Shown: positions 1-9,001 of the stretch, piece after piece
Numbering within the stretch: position 1 is the stretch's first letter
How the letters are laid out: the number at the start of each line of letters is the position of its first letter
From: Bacillota bacterium
Lineage (GTDB): Bacteria > Bacillota_G > Limnochordia > DTU010
Direction: 5' to 3'
Assembly: GCA_012799255.1 (NCBI GenBank)
Contig: JAAZLQ010000127.1
Location: 1 to 36,109, forward strand
DNA: 36,109 bases
Program-made: the position numbers and the translations under genes
The notes under the pieces: generated by a model
The model's input: the letters and a program-made list of their open reading frames with translations, nothing else
Databases searched by the model: none
What the model was told of the DNA's origin: nothing

Positions 1-285
1 CAGGGGCGTGGATTGAAACTTTAATACACCCGCCCCCGCCCCGGCTCTGTGTTGGTCGCCCCTCGTGCAGGGGCGTGGATTGAAACTTAAAGGGTGTTTT
101 GGAGGAAGTGGAACCATGCGAGGTCGCCCCTCGTGCAGGGACGTGGATTGAAACAGTTTTGCGTGTCCCACTTTTTGGTACACGCACAGGTCGCCCCTTG
201 TGCAGGGCGTGAGTTGATACCGACCTCTACCACCCCAAGGTAGCAGTCGAGCGTGTCACCCCTTGCACGGACCCTGGGTGAAGTA
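1..285 (+). CRISPR. CRISPR array, trailer end, type I-C-like repeats
   Basis: Direct repeats lie at 1-19 (partial, cut by the window edge), 55-86 (32 bp), 123-154 (one change), 190-220 (31 bp, several changes) and about 255-285 (heavily decayed). The intact copy begins GTCGCCCCTCGTGCAGGGGC and ends GTGGATTGAAAC, the ending typical of type I-C repeats. It contains a stem (CGCCCCT/AGGGGCG, loop CGTGC) that would form the crRNA hairpin. Spacers are 20-54, 87-122, 155-189 and 221-254, that is 34-36 bp. Decay increases to the right, so the leader and the cas genes, if present, should lie left of the window and crRNA transcription should run rightward. No cas gene is visible here, so the subtype call rests on the repeat alone. 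Confidence 0.93.
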
Positions 286-297
286 ATTTGGTACACG

Positions 298-320
298 GGC
301 CCCGCAAGGGGTCTTTTTTT
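298..320 (+). terminator. Rho-independent terminator after CRISPR array
   Basis: A short GC-rich stem (GGCCCC / GGGGTC, with one G-U pair) closes a GCAA tetraloop and is followed by seven T. It lies just after the last decayed repeat and before the ABC transporter gene, so it probably ends the crRNA precursor. Confidence 0.75.
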
Positions 321-388
321 CATGCTCTCTTCCGCACACCTTGCTAGCACAAGAATACTATACAAGGTAAATGAAGGGGGGAATTCGC

Positions 389-1396
389 TTGTCAAAAAAG
401 AGTTGGGCTATTCTAATCGTGGCGGTTGCCATTGTGGCAGTTTTGCTTGGTGCTACAGCTTCTGCTCAGAACCTAGAAACAGTCCGTTTGTCAGAAGTGG
501 TTCGGTCGGTCTTTTATGCTCCTCAATACGTTGCCATTGCCAAGGGATTTTTTGAGGAACAAGGTATTGAGATTGATTTAAGCACAGCATGGGGCGCAGA
601 CAAAGGCGCTGCCGCCCTAATCTCTGGCTCGGTCGATGTTGGGTTCTTTGGATCAGAGGCAACAGTGTACATTTACCAGCAAGGCGCAACCGATCATCTG
701 GTGGGTTTTGCACAGCTCACCGCCAGAGACGGATCATTCTTCCTCACGCGTGACCCAGAGGAAGAGTTCGAGTGGGATAATGTTCGGGGTAAGACAATAG
801 TAGGTGCCCGCATTGGCGGAGTACCTCAGATGGCATTGGAATGGGTTTTAAAGAAACATGGTATCGAGCCATTCGTTGATGTGGAAATCATCACAAGCTT
901 AGCTTTCGAAGCGGCGGTAGGAGCCTTTGATGCAGGTGTGGGAGACTACATTGCCCAGTTCGAGCCTGCCCTAAGTGAACTCGAGTCTAAGGGTAGGGGG
1001 AAAATCGTTGCTTCAATTGGGGCAGAGGCTGGTCCCATGACCTACACTGTTTATCATGCCAGAAAGAGTGTTCTTGAAGAAAACCCAGATCTATTCATCC
1101 GCTTTACGAAAGCCATTCATAAAGGTCAGTTGTGGGTCTACAATCACACTGCAGAAGAAGTTGCAGAGGTCATTGCACCCTTCTTTCCTCTAATCGATCA
1201 CGAAATCTTAGTAAAAAGCATGGGACTCTATCAAGCTATCGATGCTTGGCCACCAACACCCGTTATTTCTGAAGAACACTTCTTACACCTGCAAGAAGTG
1301 ATGATGGAAGCGGGAGAACTTCACGAGTTTGTTCCTTTTTCCATACTCATGGATACAACGATCGCCGAGGCGGCCCTTGGTGAACTAGAACAATAA
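389..1396 (+). CDS. ABC transporter substrate-binding protein, NMT1/SsuA-like
   Basis: This is an extracytoplasmic binding protein of the NMT1/THI5-like, SsuA/TauA family, which delivers a small ligand to the ATPase and permease encoded just downstream. I prefer the TTG start at 389 over the in-frame ATG at 371, because the ATG overlaps the strong AAGGGGGG ribosome site at about 373-381 that is well placed for the TTG. From the TTG the protein has 335 residues. It begins with lysines and a long hydrophobic stretch and has a signal peptidase I-like ASA/Q site near residue 26. No lipobox cysteine is visible, so retention at the membrane is unexplained. The YAPQYVAIAKGFFEEQG segment is typical of the family. 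The ligand (sulfonate, pyrimidine, nitrate-like or other) cannot be read from sequence. No riboswitch precedes the gene. Confidence 0.88.
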   Translation: MSKKSWAILIVAVAIVAVLLGATASAQNLETVRLSEVVRSVFYAPQYVAIAKGFFEEQGIEIDLSTAWGADKGAAALISGSVDVGFFGSEATVYIYQQGATDHLVGFAQLTARDGSFFLTRDPEEEFEWDNVRGKTIVGARIGGVPQMALEWVLKKHGIEPFVDVEIITSLAFEAAVGAFDAGVGDYIAQFEPALSELESKGRGKIVASIGAEAGPMTYTVYHARKSVLEENPDLFIRFTKAIHKGQLWVYNHTAEEVAEVIAPFFPLIDHEILVKSMGLYQAIDAWPPTPVISEEHFLHLQEVMMEAGELHEFVPFSILMDTTIAEAALGELEQ

Positions 1397-1398
1397 AG

Positions 1399-1418
1399 CG
1401 CCCCTTAGGGGGCGTTTT
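1399..1418 (+). terminator. Intra-operon attenuator hairpin
   Basis: A perfect 6-bp GC stem (CGCCCC/GGGGCG, loop TTAG) followed by TTTT sits immediately after the binding-protein stop codon and before the ATPase gene. With such a short T-run it may be a partial terminator or an mRNA 3' end stabiliser, making more binding protein than transporter core, a common arrangement in importers. Confidence 0.65.
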
Positions 1419-1437
1419 CAAAAAGGGGGGTAAGAAA

Positions 1438-2202
1438 GTGCCTCGTGTGGAGTTAAAAAATGTAGGCTTAAACTATCATACCATCGGTGGCGAAGTTGTC
1501 GCACTGCAAGATGTGAATCTTGCCATCGAGGATCAAGAGTTTGTAGCTATTGTTGGACGAAGCGGTTGTGGTAAGAGCACCTTGCTCTCCCTAGTTAGTG
1601 GGCTGTTGAAGCCTACTCGTGGCTTAGTCACAATCGATGGGGAAGAAGTTGCAGGACCCAATCAAAGGGTCGGTTATATGTTGCAGCAAGACTACCTATT
1701 TGAGTGGCGCACAATTCTAGACAACGCCCTTTTGGGCTTGGAGATTCGTAAAGAGAAAACTCCTGAGGCGGTAGCTGAAGTAAAAGATATGCTTAAAGCC
1801 TATGGTTTAGCGGGATTCGAACATTATTATCCGCCGCAGCTTAGTGGGGGAATGCGTCAGAGAGTTGCCCTAATTAGGACTTTGGCCACGAAACCCGATG
1901 TGCTCCTTTTAGATGAACCGTTTTCTGCCCTAGATTATCAAAGTCGGCTTTCTGTTGGCGAGGATGTAGTCAAGATCTTGCGGGAAAGAAAAAAGACGGT
2001 GATTATGGTGACCCACGACATTTCTGAGGCGGTCAGTATGGCGAATCGCGTTGTTGTGATGACGCCGCGACCAGGTAAAATCAGAAGTCAGCACCGTATC
2101 GACATGTGTGACGAAGGGCTCACACCTCTGCAAACTAGGGAAGAACCACGATTTAGGCAGTACTTCGCAGTTATTTGGAAGGAGCTGAATGCAGATGATT
2201 GA
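1438..2202 (+). CDS. ABC transporter ATPase, SsuB/TauB-like
   Basis: This is the cytoplasmic nucleotide-binding subunit that should power the importer formed with the flanking genes. All catalytic motifs are present in 254 residues: Walker A GRSGCGKST at 40-48, a Q-loop at about 83-84, signature LSGGM at 135-139, Walker B VLLLDE at 155-160 with the catalytic glutamate, the D-loop SALD, and the H-loop histidine at 193 (THD). The start is GTG, preceded by an AGGGGGG ribosome site seven bases upstream. The gene overlaps the permease by 14 bp, implying coupled translation. The closest named relatives are SsuB, TauB and ThiZ; the substrate is not determinable. Confidence 0.93.
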   Translation: MPRVELKNVGLNYHTIGGEVVALQDVNLAIEDQEFVAIVGRSGCGKSTLLSLVSGLLKPTRGLVTIDGEEVAGPNQRVGYMLQQDYLFEWRTILDNALLGLEIRKEKTPEAVAEVKDMLKAYGLAGFEHYYPPQLSGGMRQRVALIRTLATKPDVLLLDEPFSALDYQSRLSVGEDVVKILRERKKTVIMVTHDISEAVSMANRVVVMTPRPGKIRSQHRIDMCDEGLTPLQTREEPRFRQYFAVIWKELNADD

Positions 2203-3001
2203 ACAGCATATTTCAGCTGAACATCTCCTGTATTTGCGCAAGCGGCGTCTGAATGCTTTTTTGGTTCGGGGAGCCCAGCTTCTGCTATTGATCGGGCTGT
2301 TCTGGTTGTGGGAAGTGGCCGCTTCTCGGGGGTGGATCAACGCCTTTATCTTTTCCCAGCCAACAAGAATCTGGACCGCCCTTATTCGCCTGGCAACTGA
2401 AGGAGATCTCTGGAGACATCTGGGCTATACGGTGGGGGAGACAGCTCTGGGCTTTACGGTAGGAACCGCTGCTGGGATCCTGATCGCAGTTGTGCTCTGG
2501 TGGTCTGAGTTCTTCTCTAAAGTAATGGATCCTTATATCGTGGTTCTGAACAGTGTGCCTAAAGTTGCCTTGGGACCAATCTTTGTTGTCTGGCTAGGGA
2601 CAACGATCACCGCAGTTGTCGCTATGGCTATCTCCGTTTCTATTATCGTCACCATCATGATGATGCATACTGGGTTTAAAGAGGTAGATCCTAACAAGGT
2701 TAAAGTTGTTCGCACCTTTGGTGCCAGCAAAGGGCAGGTACTTTGGAAGGTGATCATTCCCGCTAGTATACCCACCATGATCGCTGCCCTAAAGGTTAAT
2801 GTAGGTCTGTCGTTGGTGGGTACAATTGTCGGTGAGTTCTTAGCCTCCAAGGCCGGGCTCGGCTATTTAATTGTCTATGGCGGCCAGGTGTTTAACATGT
2901 CATTGGTGATGGCTAGCGTGCTCTTGCTTTTGGTGGTCTCTGTTATTCTTTATTACGCGGTTGTCTTTCTTGAAGAAAGGGTAACCAAGGGTAGGGCCTA
3001 A
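2189..3001 (+). CDS. ABC transporter permease, SsuC/TauC-like
   Basis: This is the inner-membrane subunit (BPD_transp_1 fold) of the importer. Of its 270 residues, about six hydrophobic segments are visible, starting at about residues 28-46. The conserved EAA cytoplasmic loop, which docks on the ATPase, lies at about 163-195 (RTFGASKGQVLWKVIIPASIP). The ATG start sits inside the ATPase gene after an AAGGAG site, so translation is probably coupled. A terminator follows at 3026-3062. The family handles sulfonates, taurine, nitrate, bicarbonate and thiamine precursors; nothing here picks one. Confidence 0.93.
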   Translation: MQMIEQHISAEHLLYLRKRRLNAFLVRGAQLLLLIGLFWLWEVAASRGWINAFIFSQPTRIWTALIRLATEGDLWRHLGYTVGETALGFTVGTAAGILIAVVLWWSEFFSKVMDPYIVVLNSVPKVALGPIFVVWLGTTITAVVAMAISVSIIVTIMMMHTGFKEVDPNKVKVVRTFGASKGQVLWKVIIPASIPTMIAALKVNVGLSLVGTIVGEFLASKAGLGYLIVYGGQVFNMSLVMASVLLLLVVSVILYYAVVFLEERVTKGRA

Positions 3002-3025
3002 CCCGGGGATCAGGTTAGTTTTTCT

Positions 3026-3062
3026 GGGGGCGGCAGGGAACCTCCAAGCCGCCTCCTTTTTT
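3026..3062 (+). terminator. Rho-independent terminator of importer operon
   Basis: A 9-bp stem (GGGGGCGGC with GCCGCCTCC, one G-U pair), a 13-base loop and a run of six T follow the permease gene. The remaining bases 3063-3160 hold no gene I can support. They precede the first oxidoreductase and may contain its promoter, though I see no convincing one. Confidence 0.88.
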
Positions 3063-3160
3063 ACTGTCTTGATGAAGAACCGGCTTTTTCGCTGGTAATG
3101 AAGGTATTTTCTTCTAGTTCCCGAATATTTATTACGATTACAGCAGGTGAGGTGATTTTC

Positions 3161-4150
3161 TTGATCCGAGTGGGAGTAGTCGGTTACGGCACAATGGGTA
3201 GAATCCATAGTCAGGCATTGCAAAAAATCCCAAATGCCGAACTTGTTATCGTGGCTGATCCAGACTCAGAACGTAGAGCGCAAGCAGAGAGGGATTTTGG
3301 GGTTGATGTGGCAAGCAACATCGAGGAAATGCTCTGCAATAGTGATGTTGATCTAGTAGATATTTGTGCCCCGACGTATCTGCATGCGAAAATAATGACT
3401 GAAGCCATCAAAGGCAACAAACACATTTTTTGTGAAAAACCACTGGTTCGCACCTTAAAAGAGGGTCAGCGCCTTCTGAAAATGGTCAAAGGCTACGACA
3501 AAAAAATAGGTATCGGCCACGTAGTTCGCTTTACTCCCGCCTATACTGGTATCAGGGAGAGTATCCAAAGTGGTGATATCGGAACCCCGGCAGTTGCACG
3601 TACGTTTAGGGGAGGTAGCCCCTTTCCTAAAGGTTGGCACGACTGGTTTGCCGACTTTGATTTGAGTGGTGGAGTTATCTTAGATCTGACAATTCATGAT
3701 ATTGACTACTTGCGCTGGCTCTTTGGCGATGTAGAACGGGTATATGCAAAAAGCACACATGGTAGAACTTCTGCCCATATGGAGTGGGCCATGATTGTCT
3801 TGCGTTTTAAGAATGGAGTTATTGCCCATGTGGAGGGTAGTTGGACAAACTACCCAGGGGCGTTCTACACTACGGTGGAAATAGCGGGTAAAGACGGTTT
3901 AGTCAGCTATGACAGCCGGGAGACTAAACCTATTTTCACAGCCACAAACAAGGGTTATCAAGCCCCAGCAGTTAGTGTGCCAAACAATACTGCTGAGGAC
4001 AATCCGTACTATCTTGAACTTTTGGATATGGTTGAGGCTATTAGATTAGATCGGTCTCCGTTAGTTACAGTTGAAGATGCTTTTGGATCCCTTAAAGTTG
4101 CTTTAGCGGCGGTAGAATCCGCCCAGACAGGCCAAGTAATCACATTATAA
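3161..4150 (+). CDS. Gfo/Idh/MocA family NAD(P)-dependent oxidoreductase (first of tandem pair)
   Basis: This is a cytoplasmic dehydrogenase with an N-terminal Rossmann fold and a C-terminal GFO/IDH/MocA domain. Such enzymes usually oxidise or isomerise sugars, inositols or amino sugars. The open frame extends to an ATG at 3098, but the TTG at 3161 is a better start: it follows AGGTGAGG and puts the nucleotide-binding GYGTMG at residues 8-13, giving 329 residues, close to its neighbour. The EKP motif, which carries the conserved lysine, is at 92-94. The GGVILDLTIHDIDYLRW stretch carries the histidine/aspartate typical of the active site (H179, D180). The next gene starts 12 bp downstream, so the two are co-transcribed. 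The exact substrate is unknown. Confidence 0.9.
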   Translation: MIRVGVVGYGTMGRIHSQALQKIPNAELVIVADPDSERRAQAERDFGVDVASNIEEMLCNSDVDLVDICAPTYLHAKIMTEAIKGNKHIFCEKPLVRTLKEGQRLLKMVKGYDKKIGIGHVVRFTPAYTGIRESIQSGDIGTPAVARTFRGGSPFPKGWHDWFADFDLSGGVILDLTIHDIDYLRWLFGDVERVYAKSTHGRTSAHMEWAMIVLRFKNGVIAHVEGSWTNYPGAFYTTVEIAGKDGLVSYDSRETKPIFTATNKGYQAPAVSVPNNTAEDNPYYLELLDMVEAIRLDRSPLVTVEDAFGSLKVALAAVESAQTGQVITL

Positions 4151-4161
4151 GGGGGATAGTC

Positions 4162-5148
4162 ATGGTCGTAAAAGTAGGTTTCCTTAGTTTAGCCCATATG
4201 CACGCCTATAGTTATGCAAAGGCATTACATCGCTTGCCTAAGGCCGAACTTGTGGGCGTTTATGATCCAGATCAAGAGCGGGGCAAACGGGGCGCCCAGC
4301 AAATGAACACCACGTTCTTTGCCCAGCCGGAGCCGCTCTTAAAGCAAGTTGATGCCGTGATTGTTTGCTCCGAGAATAGTCGTCATAGAGAGTTTACAGA
4401 ACTGGCAGCCAAACACGGATGCCATGTACTTTGTGAAAAGCCAATCGCCACTACTCTAAAAGATGCCAAAGCCATGATCAATGCCTGTAAGAGGGCAAAG
4501 GTGAAATTACAGATCGCCTTTCCTGTACGATTTTCCACCCCTGTAATGAAGGTGAAGGCAATGCTTGATCAAGGTGCAGTTGGTGAGGTTTTAGCCATTC
4601 GAGGTACCAATCATGGCCAGATGCCAGGGGGTTGGTTTGTGGATCCAGAGTTGTCCGGGGGAGGAGCCGTTATGGATCATACTGTCCATGTGGTTGATCT
4701 CATCCGCTGGTTTCTACAAAGGGAGTTTGTATCCGTTTACGCAGAAGCAGATAGTCTGATTTGGGGTGTACCCATCGATGACTGTGGTATGTTGAGTATG
4801 GAGTTAGAGGGTGGCATTTTTGTCACACAAGACCCAAGCTGGTCTCGACCGAGGACGAACCCAACCTGGGGTAATGTCACGCTAGAGATAGTGGGGACCG
4901 AAGGAGTCATTCATCTGGATGCCTTCGCAGAGAGTTTCGTGGTTTATGATGACCGGCGGAGCAAAGTATCAGAAAGATCTTTCGGATCAGATATGGATTT
5001 CGGTTTGGTAAAAGATTTTATCGAAATGATTGAGGAAGATCGGGAGCCGAGCATTACTGGTTTTGATGGACTCAAGGCCCTTGAGGTGGCCCTGGCCGCC
5101 TATGAATCTGCCAGTGTTAACCAACCTGTTGTCTTGAAGCAAAAGTAA
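4162..5148 (+). CDS. Gfo/Idh/MocA family oxidoreductase (second of tandem pair)
   Basis: This is a second GFO/IDH/MocA-type dehydrogenase of 328 residues. EKP lies at 92-94 and the H-T-V-H-V-V-D motif at 173-179 supports a catalytic site. The N-terminal nucleotide-binding stretch reads GFLSLAHMHAYSY rather than the classic GxGxxG, a glycine-poor variant seen in part of this superfamily. Cofactor binding may therefore differ from the first copy. The ATG start follows a GGGGGATAG site. The tandem pair could act on successive steps, or as two subunits or isoenzymes, in one sugar or polyol pathway; this is inference from position. A strong terminator follows. Confidence 0.88.
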   Translation: MVVKVGFLSLAHMHAYSYAKALHRLPKAELVGVYDPDQERGKRGAQQMNTTFFAQPEPLLKQVDAVIVCSENSRHREFTELAAKHGCHVLCEKPIATTLKDAKAMINACKRAKVKLQIAFPVRFSTPVMKVKAMLDQGAVGEVLAIRGTNHGQMPGGWFVDPELSGGGAVMDHTVHVVDLIRWFLQREFVSVYAEADSLIWGVPIDDCGMLSMELEGGIFVTQDPSWSRPRTNPTWGNVTLEIVGTEGVIHLDAFAESFVVYDDRRSKVSERSFGSDMDFGLVKDFIEMIEEDREPSITGFDGLKALEVALAAYESASVNQPVVLKQK

Positions 5149-5153
5149 CGGGT

Positions 5154-5186
5154 GGCGACCCTGCTCTAGTGGCAGGGTTGCCTTTT
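5154..5186 (+). terminator. Rho-independent terminator after oxidoreductase pair
   Basis: An 11-bp stem (GGCGACCCTGC with GCAGGGTTGCC, one G-U pair), a 7-base loop and TTTT separate the oxidoreductase pair from the ABC exporter genes. Confidence 0.88.
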
Positions 5187-5197
5187 CGGGTAAAGGA

Positions 5198-6955
5198 GTG
5201 GATACTATCAGAAGCTTTTTTATACTTAAGGACTTCTTTTCGGAACATAAGCGTTACTATATCCTCGGAGTGCTATCCTTAATCGTCGTGAACTCTCTGC
5301 AACTAGTGATTCCTAAGATGATCGGTAACCTTACTGACGTGGTTGCTGGAAGGAACTTTAGTAGCAATGATATCTTTGGATTCTTATGGCGCTTTATTGC
5401 CTTATCCGTAGCGATCGCTGTGTTTCGGTATTGGTGGCGGATTACTATTATGGGTACTGCGCGCAAAATGGAATATACGCTGAGGAACATGCTGTTTAAC
5501 CATCTTCAGGGACTTTCTACCGAGTTCTTTAATCATAATAAGACTGGAGACTTAATGGCCCATGCCACTAATGATATTCAAGCAGTGAGGATTGCACTGG
5601 GACCGGGGATTGTCAGCGCAGTTGATGCGCTCTTTTTAACGACTGTAATCGTGTTTATGATGGCACGCACTATTAGTCTACAGTTAACCTTGGTGGCTTT
5701 GTTACCCCTGCCCCTAATGCTTGGTGTAGGAATCGGTTTTAGGGGAGTAATCCATACCCGTTTCCGCCGGGTACAAGAAGCTTTTTCGCTCTTAACTGAT
5801 CGGGTTCAAGAAAACTTCTCGAGTATCAGAGTAGTAAAGGGATTTGCCCGCGAAAAATCTGAGATTGGGCGGTTCGCCGATGTAAATGAACTGAACGTAC
5901 AGAAAAACATGGACTTAGTACGCATTCAAGCACTCTTTCATCCCCTAGTGGGGTACCTTGCTTCCTTAAGCTTTATCATTCTCTTAGGATACGGTGGGAT
6001 TCTAGTAATCAACGGATCTGTAACAATCGGTGACTTTGTAGCTTTCAACAGTTACTTGGGTATGCTCACTTGGCCCGTGATGGCCATCGGCTGGGTAATG
6101 AACTTAATCCAGCGGGGTAAGGCGTCTATGGATCGACTTAATGAGATCTTCTTGCAGTGCTCGGAGATTAATGAGCCAACCGAAACTGCCCTTACAAGTC
6201 TGAAGGGGAAGATCGAGTTTAAGGATCTGACCTTTGCTTATCCAACATCTACTGAACCGATTCTCAAAGGAATCAATGCGGAAATACTTCCTGGCCAAGT
6301 AGTGGGGATCTTAGGTCGGACAGGCTCTGGTAAGACAACCCTCTTGAACCTACTACTTCGTCTCTATGATGCCAAGCCGGGTATGATTAAGCTCGATGAT
6401 GTGAACATTGACCAGATCTCACTAGAGGTGTTGCGGGAGAACATTGGTTATGTTCCTCAGGATAGTTTCTTGTTTTCAGCCACAATTCGCGAGAACATAG
6501 ATTTTGCAGCAACTGGAAGTGATCTGGCTAAGGTGATCGAGTACTCGAAAGTAGCTCGGGTTTACGATAATATTGTGGAGTTTCCAGAGCAATTTGACAC
6601 GATCGTGGGAGAGCGGGGAGTGACGCTGTCAGGAGGTCAAAAGCAGAGAATTGCTATTGCACGAGCTCTTATTAAGGAACCGCAAATCTTGATTATGGAT
6701 GATAGCCTTTCTGCAGTGGATACTGAGACCGAAGAAGCTATCTTACAGAACCTGCGTCGGATTTTCCCGGGCAAGACAGTGCTGATCGTGTCGCACCGCA
6801 TCTCAACACTTAAGAGCGCCAACCAGATTCTTGTTTTAGAAGAAGGCGAAATAACCCAGAGGGGAACTCATGAAGCTTTGGTAGCAGAAGAAGGATTATA
6901 CAAAGAGCTTTACCAAAAACAGCTCTTGGAGGAGCAAATCCAAAGTGTGGGTTAG
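5198..6955 (+). CDS. Heterodimeric ABC exporter subunit with degenerate ATP site (BmrC/LmrC-like)
   Basis: This is an exporter half-transporter with an N-terminal six-helix membrane domain (about residues 1-310) and a C-terminal nucleotide-binding domain. Walker A GRTGSGKTT is at 373-381 and signature LSGGQ at 477-481. Walker B ends LIMDD (498-502), so the catalytic glutamate is replaced by aspartate at 502. The BmrC (YheI), LmrC and TM287 subunits share this change, which makes one composite ATP site poorly active. The partner is the next gene, 30 bp away. The annotated GTG start overlaps its own AAAGGAG site, leaving no normal spacing. An in-frame ATC at 5207 is the better-spaced alternative, so the exact start is uncertain. 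The exported substrate (drug, lipid or peptide) is unknown. Confidence 0.9.
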   Translation: MDTIRSFFILKDFFSEHKRYYILGVLSLIVVNSLQLVIPKMIGNLTDVVAGRNFSSNDIFGFLWRFIALSVAIAVFRYWWRITIMGTARKMEYTLRNMLFNHLQGLSTEFFNHNKTGDLMAHATNDIQAVRIALGPGIVSAVDALFLTTVIVFMMARTISLQLTLVALLPLPLMLGVGIGFRGVIHTRFRRVQEAFSLLTDRVQENFSSIRVVKGFAREKSEIGRFADVNELNVQKNMDLVRIQALFHPLVGYLASLSFIILLGYGGILVINGSVTIGDFVAFNSYLGMLTWPVMAIGWVMNLIQRGKASMDRLNEIFLQCSEINEPTETALTSLKGKIEFKDLTFAYPTSTEPILKGINAEILPGQVVGILGRTGSGKTTLLNLLLRLYDAKPGMIKLDDVNIDQISLEVLRENIGYVPQDSFLFSATIRENIDFAATGSDLAKVIEYSKVARVYDNIVEFPEQFDTIVGERGVTLSGGQKQRIAIARALIKEPQILIMDDSLSAVDTETEEAILQNLRRIFPGKTVLIVSHRISTLKSANQILVLEEGEITQRGTHEALVAEEGLYKELYQKQLLEEQIQSVG

Positions 6956-6985
6956 TTCACTCCAAATCATAAGCATTCAAGGTAG

Positions 6986-9001
6986 GTGAAGAGGTTGGAC
7001 CAGTTTCAGGAAGAACAAACACTCGGAAAAGCGTACGATGGTCGGCTTATGCGTAGACTCTTAAGATACGCTAAACCATATTGGAGCTTTATTGCACTTT
7101 CCATCTTGCTGTTATTGCTCATTGCCGCAACTGACCTTGCAAGGCCCTACTTGGTAAAAATCGCCATAGATGACCATATTATGGCCTCTAAGCATACTTA
7201 TGTGTTAGTGAGCCCGGAAGAGGAACTGCCAAATCAGGTCACCATTCAAGGCTATTCTCTGGTAAGTTCAGATCGCCTAGAAGGAGCAGCGGCTGGGCTT
7301 AGCTTTGAACTAGTGAGGGAAGATGGCAGACAGTTTCTGAAGAGCAACACAGGTGATCTGGTTTTAGAACTAAGCCCTGAGCAAGCTCGGGAGCTTAGGG
7401 AATATGATGTCCAGTCTGTTGTTCGTCTTGGTGTGGTCTTGTTAGCGGTGATCAGTGTAGGTTTCGTTCTGAACTACATTCAGGTTTATTTACTCCAGTA
7501 TACAGGACAACGCATCATTTTTGATATTCGCCAAGAGTTGTTCAGCCATCTACAACGCATGGCTTTGGCCTTTTTCGATGGCAACCCAGTGGGTAGATTG
7601 GTAACTAGGGTGACAAATGATACTTCGAATCTTCATGAAATGTACACAGGAGTCTTGGTGAACCTTTTTAAAGATGTCTTTATGATTTTAGGTATTGTGG
7701 TGGTTATGTTTAGGCTCGATGTTCGTTTAGCTTGGGTTTCGTTAGCGACTTTACCCCTAATTGCCGCCTTAACTGCAGTGTTTCGTGTCAAGGCCAGAGA
7801 GGCTTATCGGGAGACTAGAGTACGGTTAGCACGAATCAACGCTAGCTTTGCCGAAAACATCTCTGGTATGCGACTGGTACAGATTTTTCGGCAAGAGAGA
7901 CGCAAGTACAAGGAGTTCGATGAAATCAACCACAGTTATTTTCTGGCGAGTATGCGTGAGCTGAAGGTTTATGCAGTGTTTAGACCTTCCATGGAGCTAG
8001 TGTACTCGTTAGCTATGGCACTCTTAATCTGGGTGGGGGGAGGTCAACTGCTCAGGGGTGCCGTGGAGTTTGGAGTGCTCTATGCGTTTATCAACTATCT
8101 AGAGATGTTCTTTAGACCCATTAATGACCTCACTGAGAAGTATAATATCCTGCAGGCTTCCATGGCTTCAGCTGAGCGTATCTTCCTTATTCTTGATGAA
8201 GAGCCTGCCATTTTAGATGTGCAAGAGCCACTAGCCCTTGGTCAGGTCAGGGGAAAAATCGAGTTTAAGAATGTCTGGTTTGCTTATGTGGGCGAAGAGT
8301 GGGTTCTGCGAGATGTGTCCTTTACGGTCGAGCCAGGGGAAACTGTGGCATTTGTAGGTGCCACGGGGGCTGGAAAATCTACGATAATGAACTTGCTGTC
8401 TCGCTTCTATGATATCCAAAAGGGTCAAATTCTTATTGATGGCAAGGATATTAGGCAACTAAGTACAGAAGAACTGAGGCGCAATGTGGGGCTGGTGATG
8501 CAGGATGTCTTCTTGTTTTCAGGAACTATCGCGGAAAACATCAGTCTGCATAATCCCCATATCACTCCAGAGCAAATTGAACAGGTGTCCAGGTACGTGA
8601 ACGCGCATCACTTTATCGAGAAGCTTCCAAAGAAGTATCAAGAGCCGGTGACCGAACGTGGTTCCACGTTGTCTGCAGGGCAAAGACAGCTGATTTCCTT
8701 TGCCAGAACGCTTGCTTACGATCCAGCCATCCTTATTCTTGATGAGGCAACCGCAAATATTGACACCGAGACAGAAGTCTTAATTCAAGATGCTCTTCCC
8801 AAACTATTGCAGGGCAGAACTAGTCTAGTAGTGGCCCATCGCTTGTCTACCATTCAGGATGCGGACACTATTATTGTGCTCCACAAGGGTAAGATTCGAG
8901 AAATGGGTAATCATCAAGAACTATTGGCACAAAAAGGTCTCTATTATAACCTTTTCTTGTTACAGTACAAAGAAGACTTTAATGAAGTAGGGGCTAGTTA
9001 G
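6986..9001 (+). CDS. Heterodimeric ABC exporter subunit with catalytic Walker B (BmrD/LmrD-like)
   Basis: This is the second exporter half, 671 residues. Walker A GATGAGKST is at 458-466 and Walker B ILILDE at 582-587 keeps the catalytic glutamate. The signature is LSAGQ (562-566) rather than LSGGQ. Together with the aspartate in the partner, this makes exactly one degenerate site per heterodimer, as in BmrCD and TM287/288. Between the first two membrane helices lies an insert of about 75 residues (about 70-145), predicted outside the membrane, typical of YheH-like subunits. The start is either GTG at 6986 or TTG at 6995, which has the better-placed AGGTG site. The 3' end overlaps the convergent pseudouridine synthase gene by 8 bp. 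Confidence 0.92.
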   Translation: MKRLDQFQEEQTLGKAYDGRLMRRLLRYAKPYWSFIALSILLLLLIAATDLARPYLVKIAIDDHIMASKHTYVLVSPEEELPNQVTIQGYSLVSSDRLEGAAAGLSFELVREDGRQFLKSNTGDLVLELSPEQARELREYDVQSVVRLGVVLLAVISVGFVLNYIQVYLLQYTGQRIIFDIRQELFSHLQRMALAFFDGNPVGRLVTRVTNDTSNLHEMYTGVLVNLFKDVFMILGIVVVMFRLDVRLAWVSLATLPLIAALTAVFRVKAREAYRETRVRLARINASFAENISGMRLVQIFRQERRKYKEFDEINHSYFLASMRELKVYAVFRPSMELVYSLAMALLIWVGGGQLLRGAVEFGVLYAFINYLEMFFRPINDLTEKYNILQASMASAERIFLILDEEPAILDVQEPLALGQVRGKIEFKNVWFAYVGEEWVLRDVSFTVEPGETVAFVGATGAGKSTIMNLLSRFYDIQKGQILIDGKDIRQLSTEELRRNVGLVMQDVFLFSGTIAENISLHNPHITPEQIEQVSRYVNAHHFIEKLPKKYQEPVTERGSTLSAGQRQLISFARTLAYDPAILILDEATANIDTETEVLIQDALPKLLQGRTSLVVAHRLSTIQDADTIIVLHKGKIREMGNHQELLAQKGLYYNLFLLQYKEDFNEVGAS